Source: Gemmatimonadales bacterium (GTDB taxonomy: Bacteria; Gemmatimonadota; Gemmatimonadetes; Gemmatimonadales; GWC2-71-9). From it: DNA of 11,764 nucleotides. Where the stretch lies: NCBI GenBank assembly GCA_013003805.1, contig JABDII010000305.1, positions 1-11,764 of the forward strand, read 5' to 3'. Positions 1-6,930 of the stretch are shown here, in pieces (within the stretch, counting starts at the first letter, position 1; every line of letters begins with the position of its first letter). The position numbers were made by a program, and so were the translations under genes. The notes under the pieces are model-generated. The model had not been told where the DNA came from and did not search any database. It saw nothing but the letters and a program-made list of their open reading frames with translations.

Positions 1-632
1 CGGATCGCGGGAGGGGACGCACGGCGGGCACTAGTAGGCCGTGATACCCAAGGAGAACCTTCCGCCGCGAAGCGAAGGGGCCAATCAGCAGCTTTGGTGA
101 TCCCGATTCGCGGAGTCACAACGACGCGCGCCGGTTGCATGGTCTGATCCAATAAGACCGTGACCGGCGCGTTCGCCATGGACTTCCCATCGAGGGCCCG
201 CGTTATTCCCATGGCTTGCGTGAGTTTTCCCGGTCCCGAGCAGAGGGCGACATCCGTTCGGGCGCCCCGGCGGCGACGCATGGCCGGCAGCCCGGCCAGC
301 GGCTCCAAGGCCCGAATAAGCACGGCGGACCCATCGCCCGCTTCGTTGCCGCAGACCAGATTCGCGCACCAGTGGATGCCGTAGGAACGGTAGACGTACC
401 ACGTCCCCGGCGGGGCATAGAGGGAGGCATTCCCCGCATGCCGCCGATAGCGATAGCCATGGGATGCCGGGTCGCGATGACCGAGATAGGCTTCCGTTTC
501 GACGATGCGGCCCGAAGTTGTGGCGCCGCCTACCCGTGAGACTACTACGGCTCCAACGAGGTCGGGCGCAACGATCTCGGCCGACCTCGCGAAGAAATCG
601 GGTGGAGGCAACACCGGGTGCTCAGGAGTCAC
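1..632 (-). CDS. 3-methyladenine (alkylpurine) DNA glycosylase, AAG/MPG family, 3' end cut by window edge
   Basis: Base-excision repair enzyme that removes alkylated purines such as 3-methyladenine. The frame is open for 210 codons from a GTG at 632 to the left edge with no stop, close to the usual family length of about 180-210, so little is missing. Family signatures in order: RIVETEAYLG with the likely catalytic Glu47 and base-stacking Tyr49, then DPASH with His58; the YVYRSYGIHWCANLV block that shapes the base pocket; VLIRALEPLAG; and CSGPGKLTQAMGI. These line up with human AAG Glu125, Tyr127 and His136. The GTG start overlaps the TGA stop of the upstream NYN gene (GTGA) and has no clear Shine-Dalgarno of its own, which suggests translational coupling. 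A GTG seven codons in is a less likely start. Family assignment is firm; the exact start is inferred. Confidence 0.93.
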   Translation of the reverse strand, partial: MTPEHPVLPPPDFFARSAEIVAPDLVGAVVVSRVGGATTSGRIVETEAYLGHRDPASHGYRYRRHAGNASLYAPPGTWYVYRSYGIHWCANLVCGNEAGDGSAVLIRALEPLAGLPAMRRRRGARTDVALCSGPGKLTQAMGITRALDGKSMANAPVTVLLDQTMQPARVVVTPRIGITKAADWPLRFAAEGSPWVSRPTSARRASPPAI

Positions 633-2167
633 GGAGCCGGCTTTGACGAAGGCGTGGCTTTCTTCGCTGTCGCCGCCTTCTTCCTTCTCTTCTTCACTGT
701 GCGCTTGGCCGTTTGGTTCGACGTTTTCGTCGTACCGGTCTTCTTTGCGCGACTGGTCGTGGTCCTTTTCTCGGTGCTCGTCGGCTTCTTCCGGGTCGAG
801 CGTTTCCGCTTCGCTGTCTTGGGCGAGGTGGCCGACTTGCTGGCAGCGTTGCCGGAATCATCGGCCGCAACGACGCCGACCATAGGGACGTCCTCCCTAC
901 GAATCGGGGTCCGGGAACCCCGTCGGAACCTGAGCCCCGACCGGCTCCCATCGACCTTCTCACCTGGCTCGGCGGCAGCCTCGACAGCCGGTTTGGCTTC
1001 GGTCGTTGGCTCCGCCGAGATTCGTGCCGCCCCCGGCGATCCCTCCGTGACCTCTCCGTGGCGGGCCACTTCGTACGTCCCGTTCTCGAGTTTGTGGACG
1101 TCGGCGACATGAGCGTCATGGGCTTGTCGCAGGAGGCGCTCGAATCGGACCTCCTCCAGCAGCTGATCCTCCCGGCCGTGGAGCGTGATCATCCGAAGCC
1201 GGAGGGCTTCGGACGGAGCCGGAAGGTCCATCTCCTCGAGTGCCTGGCGCATGAGTTCGAAGGCTCTGGCCAGACTGAGTCGTCGCCCGGAAGTCCGGCC
1301 CGCCTTCTTCGGCGAGCGCGTGGTCTTGGACGGCGCGGCCTTCTTCGCTGCCGCCTTCCCGCCACGGCCCCGGCCTCCACGACGCCCGCGGCGGGCGCCG
1401 TCCTCCGTCGCCGCCTCCGTCCTGACGCCCTCGGCCGACGGCAACGGTTCCATCGGACCGACCTCAAATTGCCCGTTCTCGAGCTTGGTGAGGCGGAGCG
1501 CGCCCTTGTTCCCAGCCTCGATCACGAACTTGCTGAATCGATTGAAGCCGAAGTTCCGTTCGTCAAAATTAGGGTCGACTTGCTGCATGACTTGCTTGAG
1601 TCGGTCGGACCGCATGACGTCCCCGTGCTGCGCCATCCGCGTGATGGCTTCCCGCACAACGTCCCACGGATCCCGTTGGGTCGATGACGGTTCGACCTCC
1701 TTTGTCAACCCGGCCAGGTCAGAATAGGAGTAGTACTCGTCGCAGTTTTGAATCAGCAGGTCACTAGCCGATTCACGGATGCCGACGCCGATAACGTACT
1801 TGCCGTATTCCTTGAGCTTGATGACCAAGGTCGAGAAGTCGCTGTCGCCCGAGAGTAGGATGAAGGTCCCGATTTCAGGCCGGGTAAAGACCAATTCGAC
1901 CGCATCCACGGCAAGCCGGATGTCGGTAGCGTTCTTCTTATTCGTCCCGAATGCCGGTGCGAAAATGAGATCGATAGACGATTCGGACAGCGGCACGATG
2001 TACTGGGGGTAGCGCCGCCAATCCGCGTATGCTCGCTGTACAGCAACCTTCCCCTTGATGATATCGCTGTTCAGCAGCGTGCGGAGTTCCTTGGTGAGGT
2101 CGGAACGAACGCCCAACGTCACGTTGTCGAAATCGATCAATAACGCCGCGTTCGGGGCGTGGGACAT
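629..2167 (-). CDS. NYN-domain putative ribonuclease with two LOTUS/OST-HTH-like modules and a basic C-terminal tail
   Basis: A 512-residue protein. Residues about 8-150 form a NYN (PIN-like, LabA/MARF1-type) domain. Its acidic metal-binding set is visible: LIDFDN with Asp12 and Asp14, NATDIRLAVDA with Asp82 and Asp88, and SGDSDF with Asp108 and Asp110. This predicts a metal-dependent RNase. Residues about 167-236 and 298-367 look like two winged-helix LOTUS/OST-HTH modules, and each ends in a near-identical KLENG-x-[FY]-EV strand. Between them lies an Arg/Gly stretch (258-270, RGG-like). From about 440 to the end the protein is disordered and rich in Lys, Arg, Thr and Ala, resembling a histone H1 tail and fit for nucleic-acid binding. 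The open frame extends upstream to 2341, but that part lies inside the ligase gene. ATG 2167 is chosen because the NYN fold begins there and GGAG lies 10 bases upstream. It starts 38 bases after the ligase stop and its end overlaps the glycosylase start. Confidence 0.88.
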   Translation of the reverse strand: MSHAPNAALLIDFDNVTLGVRSDLTKELRTLLNSDIIKGKVAVQRAYADWRRYPQYIVPLSESSIDLIFAPAFGTNKKNATDIRLAVDAVELVFTRPEIGTFILLSGDSDFSTLVIKLKEYGKYVIGVGIRESASDLLIQNCDEYYSYSDLAGLTKEVEPSSTQRDPWDVVREAITRMAQHGDVMRSDRLKQVMQQVDPNFDERNFGFNRFSKFVIEAGNKGALRLTKLENGQFEVGPMEPLPSAEGVRTEAATEDGARRGRRGGRGRGGKAAAKKAAPSKTTRSPKKAGRTSGRRLSLARAFELMRQALEEMDLPAPSEALRLRMITLHGREDQLLEEVRFERLLRQAHDAHVADVHKLENGTYEVARHGEVTEGSPGAARISAEPTTEAKPAVEAAAEPGEKVDGSRSGLRFRRGSRTPIRREDVPMVGVVAADDSGNAASKSATSPKTAKRKRSTRKKPTSTEKRTTTSRAKKTGTTKTSNQTAKRTVKKRRKKAATAKKATPSSKPAP

Positions 2168-2205
2168 TGGGACGCCGCTCCGGCCGGATTGTGATGGTGT
2201 CTTGG

Positions 2206-3774
2206 TCACGTCGCGCTTAGCTCCAGGCTGACGATCTTGGCGAGCTCCCGCCGTTGAACCGTTCCCGACTTGCCCACGGGGAATGTGTCGAAGAAGCGTA
2301 CCAGATCTGGGATCTTGTGGTCTACGAGATATTCGCGGCAAAATTCCTGGAGTTCGTCTCCGGTGATCGCCGCGCCTTCAATGGGGAGTACGCAAGCGCA
2401 AATGAGCTCCCCCAGCACATCATGAGGGATACCGATGACGCTGGCGTCGCCCACACCCGGATGCAGGCGGAGGACATCCTCGACTTCACGAGGGGTAACG
2501 CTGTTCCCCGCCCGAAGGATGAGCTCGTTCCGACGGCCCAGGATTTGAATGAACCCTTCCTCGTCGAGCATCGCGAGATCGCCCGTGAGAAAGAACCCAT
2601 CAGGAGAGAAGGACTTTGCCGTCTGACGCGGCATCCGGTGATACCCCAGCATCACGTTGGGCCCGTGAACGGCAAGCTCCCCCACGGCTTCACGACCATG
2701 TGACTCTCCGGTCATCACATCCACGACCCGCACCGTCACGTCCGGAAGTGGCCGGCCCACGGTGGTCGACCGTTTCGCCTCAGGGTCCGACGGGCGCGTG
2801 AGGCTTACGGTCGGGCCCGTTTCCGTGAGACCGTAGGCAATTTCGACGTTGCACCAAGGGCGAATCCGGCGAATCAGCCCTTCTGCGACCGGGCTCCCAC
2901 CCACGATGCCCCCTCGAAGGGCTGAGAGGTCGCGCCGGGCAAAGGTCGGCTCCCGCATCAGCAGCTGAAACATGGTCGGTACGCCGTAGAAGAACGTAAC
3001 CCGTTCCCGCTCGAGCAGGTGCAGGGCGGAGGCCGCGTCGAACCGCTCCTGGAGCACGACGGTCGCCCCGTGGGCGATGGCCCCGGCCAAGACGGAGGCA
3101 CCGAATGAATGGAACAGGGGGAGGGCCGCCATGATGCGCTCGCCGTCTTCCAATCCCAGGGCCTGCCCTGTCTGGATTGCGTTCTCGACGACATTCCGGT
3201 GCGACAGCACGACGCCCTTGGGCTTCCCCATCGTCCCGGAGGTGTAGAAGATGGCTGCGGGTGTTGTGCCGGGATCGTCGGTCGGGAGGGGAAGCTCCGG
3301 AGAGCGACTCTTTGTGAGGAGCTCCTCGAACCGGTAGATCCGATCGTCGGTCCAGAGTTCGGCTCCCACCACCGCCACCGAGCGCAGCGCAGGGAGGTTG
3401 CCGAGAAGCTCGTCGAACACCTCGAGGAAGTCGACGCCGCCATAGGCACCGGGGACGATGGCTGCCTTTGCGTCACTATGGCGGAGTTGATACTGCAGCT
3501 CGTGATATCCGTGCGAAGGATCGAGCGGAACCAGTGTCGCCCCCAAGCGCGCACCGGCGAAGAAGGTCATGACCCACTCCGGCCAGTTGGGCGTTTGAAC
3601 GGCAATCCGATCTCCCGGCTCCACCCCCAGATCGGCCAGGCTGGCGGCCAAGGCCCACACGCGTTCCTGCATCTGACCGTACGTCCATCGCTGATCGCGA
3701 TAGACCACCAGGTCTCGATCCGGCTGCTGGCAGACTCGTTCTTCGAACAGCCTGGCTAGGTGGAAAGCGCCCAA
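2206..3774 (-). CDS. Acyl-CoA synthetase-like AMP-binding (ANL superfamily) protein, TTG start
   Basis: A 522-residue ANL-superfamily enzyme; relatives activate a carboxylic acid with ATP to an acyl-AMP and usually pass it to CoA. Core motifs: the A3 phosphate loop YTSGTMGKPKG (177-187), A5 YGLTETGP (314-321), A7 TGDL (397-400), and the A8 hinge GRRNELILRAG continuing to PREVE (413-432). The family A10 motif normally reads GKxxRREL. Here it is GTVQRREL (504-511), so the usual catalytic lysine is Thr505, with a Lys only at 502. Length and N-terminus are typical for medium/long-chain acyl-CoA ligases, but the substrate cannot be told from sequence. The start is TTG at 3774: an in-frame TAG lies 33 bases upstream, no ATG is nearby, and a G-rich stretch lies just before it. 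It heads the run with the NYN and glycosylase genes, 97 bases beyond the kinase gene. Confidence 0.9.
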   Translation of the reverse strand: MGAFHLARLFEERVCQQPDRDLVVYRDQRWTYGQMQERVWALAASLADLGVEPGDRIAVQTPNWPEWVMTFFAGARLGATLVPLDPSHGYHELQYQLRHSDAKAAIVPGAYGGVDFLEVFDELLGNLPALRSVAVVGAELWTDDRIYRFEELLTKSRSPELPLPTDDPGTTPAAIFYTSGTMGKPKGVVLSHRNVVENAIQTGQALGLEDGERIMAALPLFHSFGASVLAGAIAHGATVVLQERFDAASALHLLERERVTFFYGVPTMFQLLMREPTFARRDLSALRGGIVGGSPVAEGLIRRIRPWCNVEIAYGLTETGPTVSLTRPSDPEAKRSTTVGRPLPDVTVRVVDVMTGESHGREAVGELAVHGPNVMLGYHRMPRQTAKSFSPDGFFLTGDLAMLDEEGFIQILGRRNELILRAGNSVTPREVEDVLRLHPGVGDASVIGIPHDVLGELICACVLPIEGAAITGDELQEFCREYLVDHKIPDLVRFFDTFPVGKSGTVQRRELAKIVSLELSAT

Positions 3775-3812
3775 TATCCCCCGCTGTCGCCTCGTAATAG
3801 CCTAGGAATATA

Positions 3813-3855
3813 GGGAGCCGGAGGGCCGCTGGGGTAGCCGGGCCCGGCGGCTCCC
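3813..3855. repeat. GC-rich inverted repeat between the kinase and ligase genes, possible terminator
   Basis: GGGAGCCG at 3813-3820 is the exact reverse complement of CGGCTCCC at 3848-3855. The space between holds a perfect 12-bp palindrome GCCGGGCCCGGC (3837-3848). The element lies 17 bases past the kinase stop on the minus strand, so it may form RNA stems ending the two-component operon. No run of T follows, so it is not a classical intrinsic terminator. It could equally be a leader element of the ligase gene. Confidence 0.4.
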
Positions 3856-3871
3856 CGAACCGGCTCTAGGA

Positions 3872-5041
3872 CTACCCAGGGGGGGAGTGCGCCGCACGAG
3901 GGAGCTTCAGGCTGAAGTAGAATCGGGTACCTTCGCCGAGCACGGTATCGACAAGGAGTTCGGAGCCCATGGTCTCGACCAGTTTCCGGCAGATCGAGAG
4001 ACCCAGGCCCGACCCGGAGAAGGCATAATCGCCGGCCTGCTGGCGACGTCGGAACGGCTCGAAGAGCGTGCGCATGGCGTGAGGTGGAATGCCCCGTCCC
4101 GTGTCTCGCACCGAGTACTCCACCACATCCTCGTCCCGGGCCACGGCCTGGACCTCCACAAAGCCCTCGTCAGTGAACTTGAGTGCGTTTGTGGTCAGGT
4201 TGAGCAGGACCCGGCTCAGCGCCACGGGATGTCCAACCCGGAAATCATCATCCGGCGACGCGCTCCGCACGGTCAGGCCCTTCTCCTCGGCAATGGGCTG
4301 CACGATATCTCTGACCGATTCGAGAATGTCGGCGATGGAAAACGGAATGGGATCCAAGTCGACCAGGCGGTCGCCCCCGCGCGCCAACTCAATCACATCG
4401 CTCGCCATGGCGCTCAGTCCAAACGCGGCGCTGTAGATCAATCCGAGCTGGCGCTCCTGCACATCGGTGACCGTGCCGCTCCGCCCACGTTGGAGAGTCT
4501 CCGCCAGGAACAGAATCGACGTCAGCGGCGAACGAAGGTCGTGAGCGACTTCCACGACCAGTTCGAGTCCGTCCGGCCCAGACAAACGTTCCGCCAGGTG
4601 TTGGGACCAGTCCGCTTCGATGCGGGTCTGCAGCGTCTCCAGGGCCCGGAGGAGGGTCAAGATCTGGACCGAGTCCGGGACCGGCTCGAGGACCTCAACA
4701 AGCGCCAGCAGCCGGCGGCGGAGGAGCTGAAGAACCCGGCGGGCCAGCGGTGTCTTGGGCAGCTCCGTGACCGGTGCGTCCGGCTCGGTGACGGCAGCAC
4801 GCACCCCCGCGAGGAAGCGGGTTATGTGTCCATTGACCTCCTCGGCCGACACGGCGTCCCGCGACAACACGTGCCACTCGTGCCGGACCTCATCGCCGGC
4901 CTGTTCGAGCGCGCTCCAGAGTTCCGGGCACACCTCCCCACCCACCTGAGACTTTCGCGACTCGGGCGGCTGGACGCGGCGACTCGGGCCCCGTCGTCGA
5001 TCATCCGCGATGTGACCGGTCACCCTCGCGTCAGGGATCAC
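3872..5041 (-). CDS. Soluble sensor histidine kinase, partner of the sigma-54 response regulator
   Basis: A 389-residue HisKA/HATPase kinase without any membrane segment or signal peptide, so cytoplasmic. The H-box HDLRSPLTSI carries the phospho-accepting His167. The ATP domain shows the N-box NLTTNALKFTDEG (281-293), G1 DTGRGIP (313-319) and G2 GSGLGLSICRKL (from 342). Residues 1-150 are mostly helical, charged and Leu-rich and match no sensor family I recognise; no PAS or GAF is evident. The GTG start at 5041 overlaps the TGA stop of the upstream response-regulator gene (GTGA), implying co-translation and a dedicated kinase-regulator pair. A second in-frame GTG lies six codons downstream. 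The order, regulator first and kinase second, supports shared transcription from the promoter region around 6565-6600. The signal sensed is unknown. Confidence 0.93.
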   Translation of the reverse strand: MIPDARVTGHIADDRRRGPSRRVQPPESRKSQVGGEVCPELWSALEQAGDEVRHEWHVLSRDAVSAEEVNGHITRFLAGVRAAVTEPDAPVTELPKTPLARRVLQLLRRRLLALVEVLEPVPDSVQILTLLRALETLQTRIEADWSQHLAERLSGPDGLELVVEVAHDLRSPLTSILFLAETLQRGRSGTVTDVQERQLGLIYSAAFGLSAMASDVIELARGGDRLVDLDPIPFSIADILESVRDIVQPIAEEKGLTVRSASPDDDFRVGHPVALSRVLLNLTTNALKFTDEGFVEVQAVARDEDVVEYSVRDTGRGIPPHAMRTLFEPFRRRQQAGDYAFSGSGLGLSICRKLVETMGSELLVDTVLGEGTRFYFSLKLPRAAHSPPG

Positions 5042-6564
5042 TCACTAGAGCTCGACCCCTCATTTCGCTGGAAGCTGTGTTTGTCCATGAGTCGATACAG
5101 GGTAGTCCGGTCGATGCCCGCCAGGCGTGCCGCCTTGGACATGTTACCGCCTGCACGACTGACGAGCCGCGCCAAGTACTCACGCTCGAATTGACCGATG
5201 ACCCGTTCTTTGGCAAGATGGAACGCCTCATCCATGTTGACCATCGGGGCGCCGTTTTCAGGCAGCCAGTCCCCACCGTCCTCGTAAATCGGGATGTCCT
5301 TCGGTTCGATGGTCTGGTCCGGCTCCGCGAGCACCGCCACGTGCTCGATCACGTTCTGAAGCTCACGCACGTTCCCCCGCCAAGGCCGGGATCGCAAGAA
5401 CCCGATGCTCCCCTCGCTCAATCTGGGAATGCGGTCGCCCGTCTGGCGGTGCCGGTGCCAGTAGTGCGTCAGGAAGTGATTCGCCAACAAGGGAATGTCT
5501 TCGAGACGCTTGCGCAAGGGCGGGAGCTTGATGGGGACCACCCGCAATCGGTAGAACAGATCTTCGCGCAACACACCGGTCGAGACGGCCTCCTGAGGGT
5601 CCCGGTTGGTCGCTGAGATGAACCGTACGTCGACCACGGCGTCCTGCTGCTCGCTCCCGACCCGCCGGACGACCCCGTCTTGGATGACCCGGAGCAGTTT
5701 GGCCTGCAGCGGCAGAGACATTTCCGTCAGCTCATCCAGGAAGAGGGTCCCCCCGCTCGCCGTCTCGAGCAACCCAGCTTTCTCCCGATCGGCGCCGGTG
5801 AAAGCTCCCTTCCGGTGCCCGAACATTTCCGACTCCAAGAGCGGCTCCGGCAGCGCAGCACAGTTGATGGGAACCATGGTGCGGCTCGAGCGGCGGCTGT
5901 TGTGGTGGATGTACTGGGCAATGACCTCTTTCCCCGTTCCACTCTCCCCCGAGATCAGGACCGAGGCATCGGTGCCAGCCACTTTTCGTGCCAACTCGAC
6001 AGCCTGCCGAAACGGTGCCGATATGCCAATCAGGGTGAACTTCTCACTGTGCCCATGCTGCTGCATCAGCTGGGTTCGCAGCTCGTTGGTTTCGCGCGCG
6101 ACCATGACCGCATGCGAGGCACGCCCGATCAAGACCTGGAGGTGGGTGGCGGAGAACGGCTTGGGCAGATAATCCCAGGCGCCGGCACGGAGCGCCTCGA
6201 TGCTGCTCGTGACACTGGGGTTTCCGGTCATGACGACGACGATGGTATCCTTGTGGGCCTTCAGTGCCGCACCCAGGATGTCCATCCCCGACACCTGAGA
6301 CATATAGAGATCGACCAGGATGATGTCGAACCGACGACGCTTCACGGTGTCGAGCGCTTCCGACCCCCGCCCGACCACCGTCACATTGTACCCCTCCATC
6401 TGCAGGACAGTCGAGCAGCTCTCCCGCAATGTCCGTTCGTCATCCACCACGAGAATCCTGATGCTGGCCTTCACCTCGGAGGGGATGGAGAACGGATCGG
6501 GCGGCGACTGGGTGTCGGCGGACCCCTCGTGCGGCGCGGAACCATCGGCGAGCGAGCTTTCCAT
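5038..6564 (-). CDS. Sigma-54-dependent response regulator (NtrC family)
   Basis: A 508-residue enhancer-binding protein that opens sigma-54 promoter complexes when phosphorylated. After a disordered 30-residue leader comes a receiver domain (about 35-150) with the full active site: acidic pair Asp41/Asp42, phospho-acceptor Asp85, Thr113 and Lys135. The AAA+ domain has Walker A GESGTGK (206-212), the sigma-54 contact loop GAFTGA (253-258) and Walker B TLFLDE (273-278). The C-terminus is a Fis-type helix-turn-helix (NMSKAARLAGIDRTTLYRLM). All catalytic residues are intact. The ATG at 6564 has AAGGAG nine bases upstream, a good ribosome site. It is coupled to the histidine kinase downstream and diverges from the polysaccharide kinase gene. 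It resembles regulators of exopolysaccharide loci such as the PEP-CTERM-linked PrsR type, but the targets are inferred only. Confidence 0.96.
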   Translation of the reverse strand: MESSLADGSAPHEGSADTQSPPDPFSIPSEVKASIRILVVDDERTLRESCSTVLQMEGYNVTVVGRGSEALDTVKRRRFDIILVDLYMSQVSGMDILGAALKAHKDTIVVVMTGNPSVTSSIEALRAGAWDYLPKPFSATHLQVLIGRASHAVMVARETNELRTQLMQQHGHSEKFTLIGISAPFRQAVELARKVAGTDASVLISGESGTGKEVIAQYIHHNSRRSSRTMVPINCAALPEPLLESEMFGHRKGAFTGADREKAGLLETASGGTLFLDELTEMSLPLQAKLLRVIQDGVVRRVGSEQQDAVVDVRFISATNRDPQEAVSTGVLREDLFYRLRVVPIKLPPLRKRLEDIPLLANHFLTHYWHRHRQTGDRIPRLSEGSIGFLRSRPWRGNVRELQNVIEHVAVLAEPDQTIEPKDIPIYEDGGDWLPENGAPMVNMDEAFHLAKERVIGQFEREYLARLVSRAGGNMSKAARLAGIDRTTLYRLMDKHSFQRNEGSSSSE

Positions 6565-6746
6565 CCTTCACAACTCCTTGTATAACATTAGCTTAGGTGT
6601 TCCCCTGGCCGCCCGGATCACTGCGGGACTCACCCTGCGATGGTGTGTTCCCCGCCCTGCATCACCCAGTCTCGCCGGCACAACAGCGTGCAGCGTAGGC
6701 CAGGCAGTTTCGTGTGATTCGCGCAACGATCTCCTGCATTGTAGGG

Positions 6747-6762
6747 GCGACACCGGTGTCGC
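6747..6762. promoter_or_regulatory. Perfect 16-bp palindrome, candidate activator-binding site
   Basis: GCGACACCGGTGTCGC equals its own reverse complement over all 16 bases. It lies about 85-100 bases upstream of the possible sigma-54 promoter at 6845-6860, the usual distance for an enhancer bound by an NtrC-type dimer, and about 185 bases upstream of the regulator gene. It could therefore serve activation rightward, autoregulation leftward, or both. Which protein binds it is inference. Confidence 0.5.
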
Positions 6763-6844
6763 GCTGTGACAACAATCACACCCCAATCTAGCGCGGGCAG
6801 GACCAGGAACCTATCCGCCCCGGCCTCTGTCTGAACGTGGCACA

Positions 6845-6860
6845 CGGTATTCCTTTTGCT
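6845..6860 (+). promoter_or_regulatory. Possible sigma-54 promoter (-24/-12) for the polysaccharide kinase gene
   Basis: CGGTATTCCTTTTGCT has GG and GC exactly ten bases apart, as sigma-54 requires, and a good -12 box (TTTTGCT). The -24 box (CGGTAT) keeps only the GG and the A of TGGCAC. Predicted transcription would begin near 6871, leaving a leader of about 60 bases before the ATG at 6931. A perfect TGGCAC lies just upstream (6838-6843), but its spacing to the GC is too long to count. Confidence 0.4.
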
Positions 6861-6930
6861 GAAGGGAGGCATAAGTTTCCACTGGAGCGGCACCTGGCCG
6901 CTGAGACCATTCATCGGTCGGAGTCGCCGG

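Larger units (their letters stand above)
6565..6930. other. Divergent intergenic region between the regulator and polysaccharide kinase genes
   Basis: A 366-base stretch separating two divergent genes. It carries the AAGGAG ribosome site of the minus-strand regulator (6574-6579), a perfect 16-bp palindrome near the middle (6747-6762), a possible sigma-54 promoter pointing right (6845-6860) and the GGAG ribosome site of the plus-strand gene (6920-6923). No convincing sigma-70 promoter was found for the minus gene: TTATAC lies just upstream of its ribosome site, but there is no recognisable -35. Short open frames here lack ribosome sites and recognisable domains. Confidence 0.7.

Noticed and set aside
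713..1687. Long plus-strand open frame opposite the NYN gene
   Set aside because: It is the shadow of a GC-rich gene whose minus-strand product has clear NYN and LOTUS features; this frame has no recognisable domain or ribosome site.
2168..2341. Extension of the NYN protein upstream into the ligase gene
   Set aside because: The 58 extra residues lie over the ligase's conserved C-terminus in another frame and precede the NYN fold; ATG 2167 with GGAG fits better.
3887..5194. 435-codon plus-strand open frame opposite the kinase gene
   Set aside because: The minus strand carries all histidine-kinase motifs; the plus frame is antisense, with biased composition and no family match.
5680..6585. 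301-codon plus-strand frame opposite the response regulator
   Set aside because: Antisense of a gene with fully conserved AAA+ and receiver motifs.
6838..6859. Perfect -24 hexamer TGGCAC followed by TTTTGC
   Set aside because: GG and GC are 17 bases apart, not ten, so this pairing cannot be a sigma-54 promoter; the overlapping CGGTAT register is used instead.
6862..6869. Strong Shine-Dalgarno-like AAGGGAGG
   Set aside because: No ATG, GTG or TTG follows at a usable distance; only an in-frame ATA one base away. Treated as chance or leader sequence.
6568..6914. Minus-strand short frames in the divergent intergenic gap
   Set aside because: No ribosome site or domain, and they overlap the likely promoter and palindrome.
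6856..6930. Upstream extension of the polysaccharide kinase from a TTG at 6856
   Set aside because: The TTG lies within the possible -12 box, and the added residues are not typical of the family; ATG 6931 has a good ribosome site.
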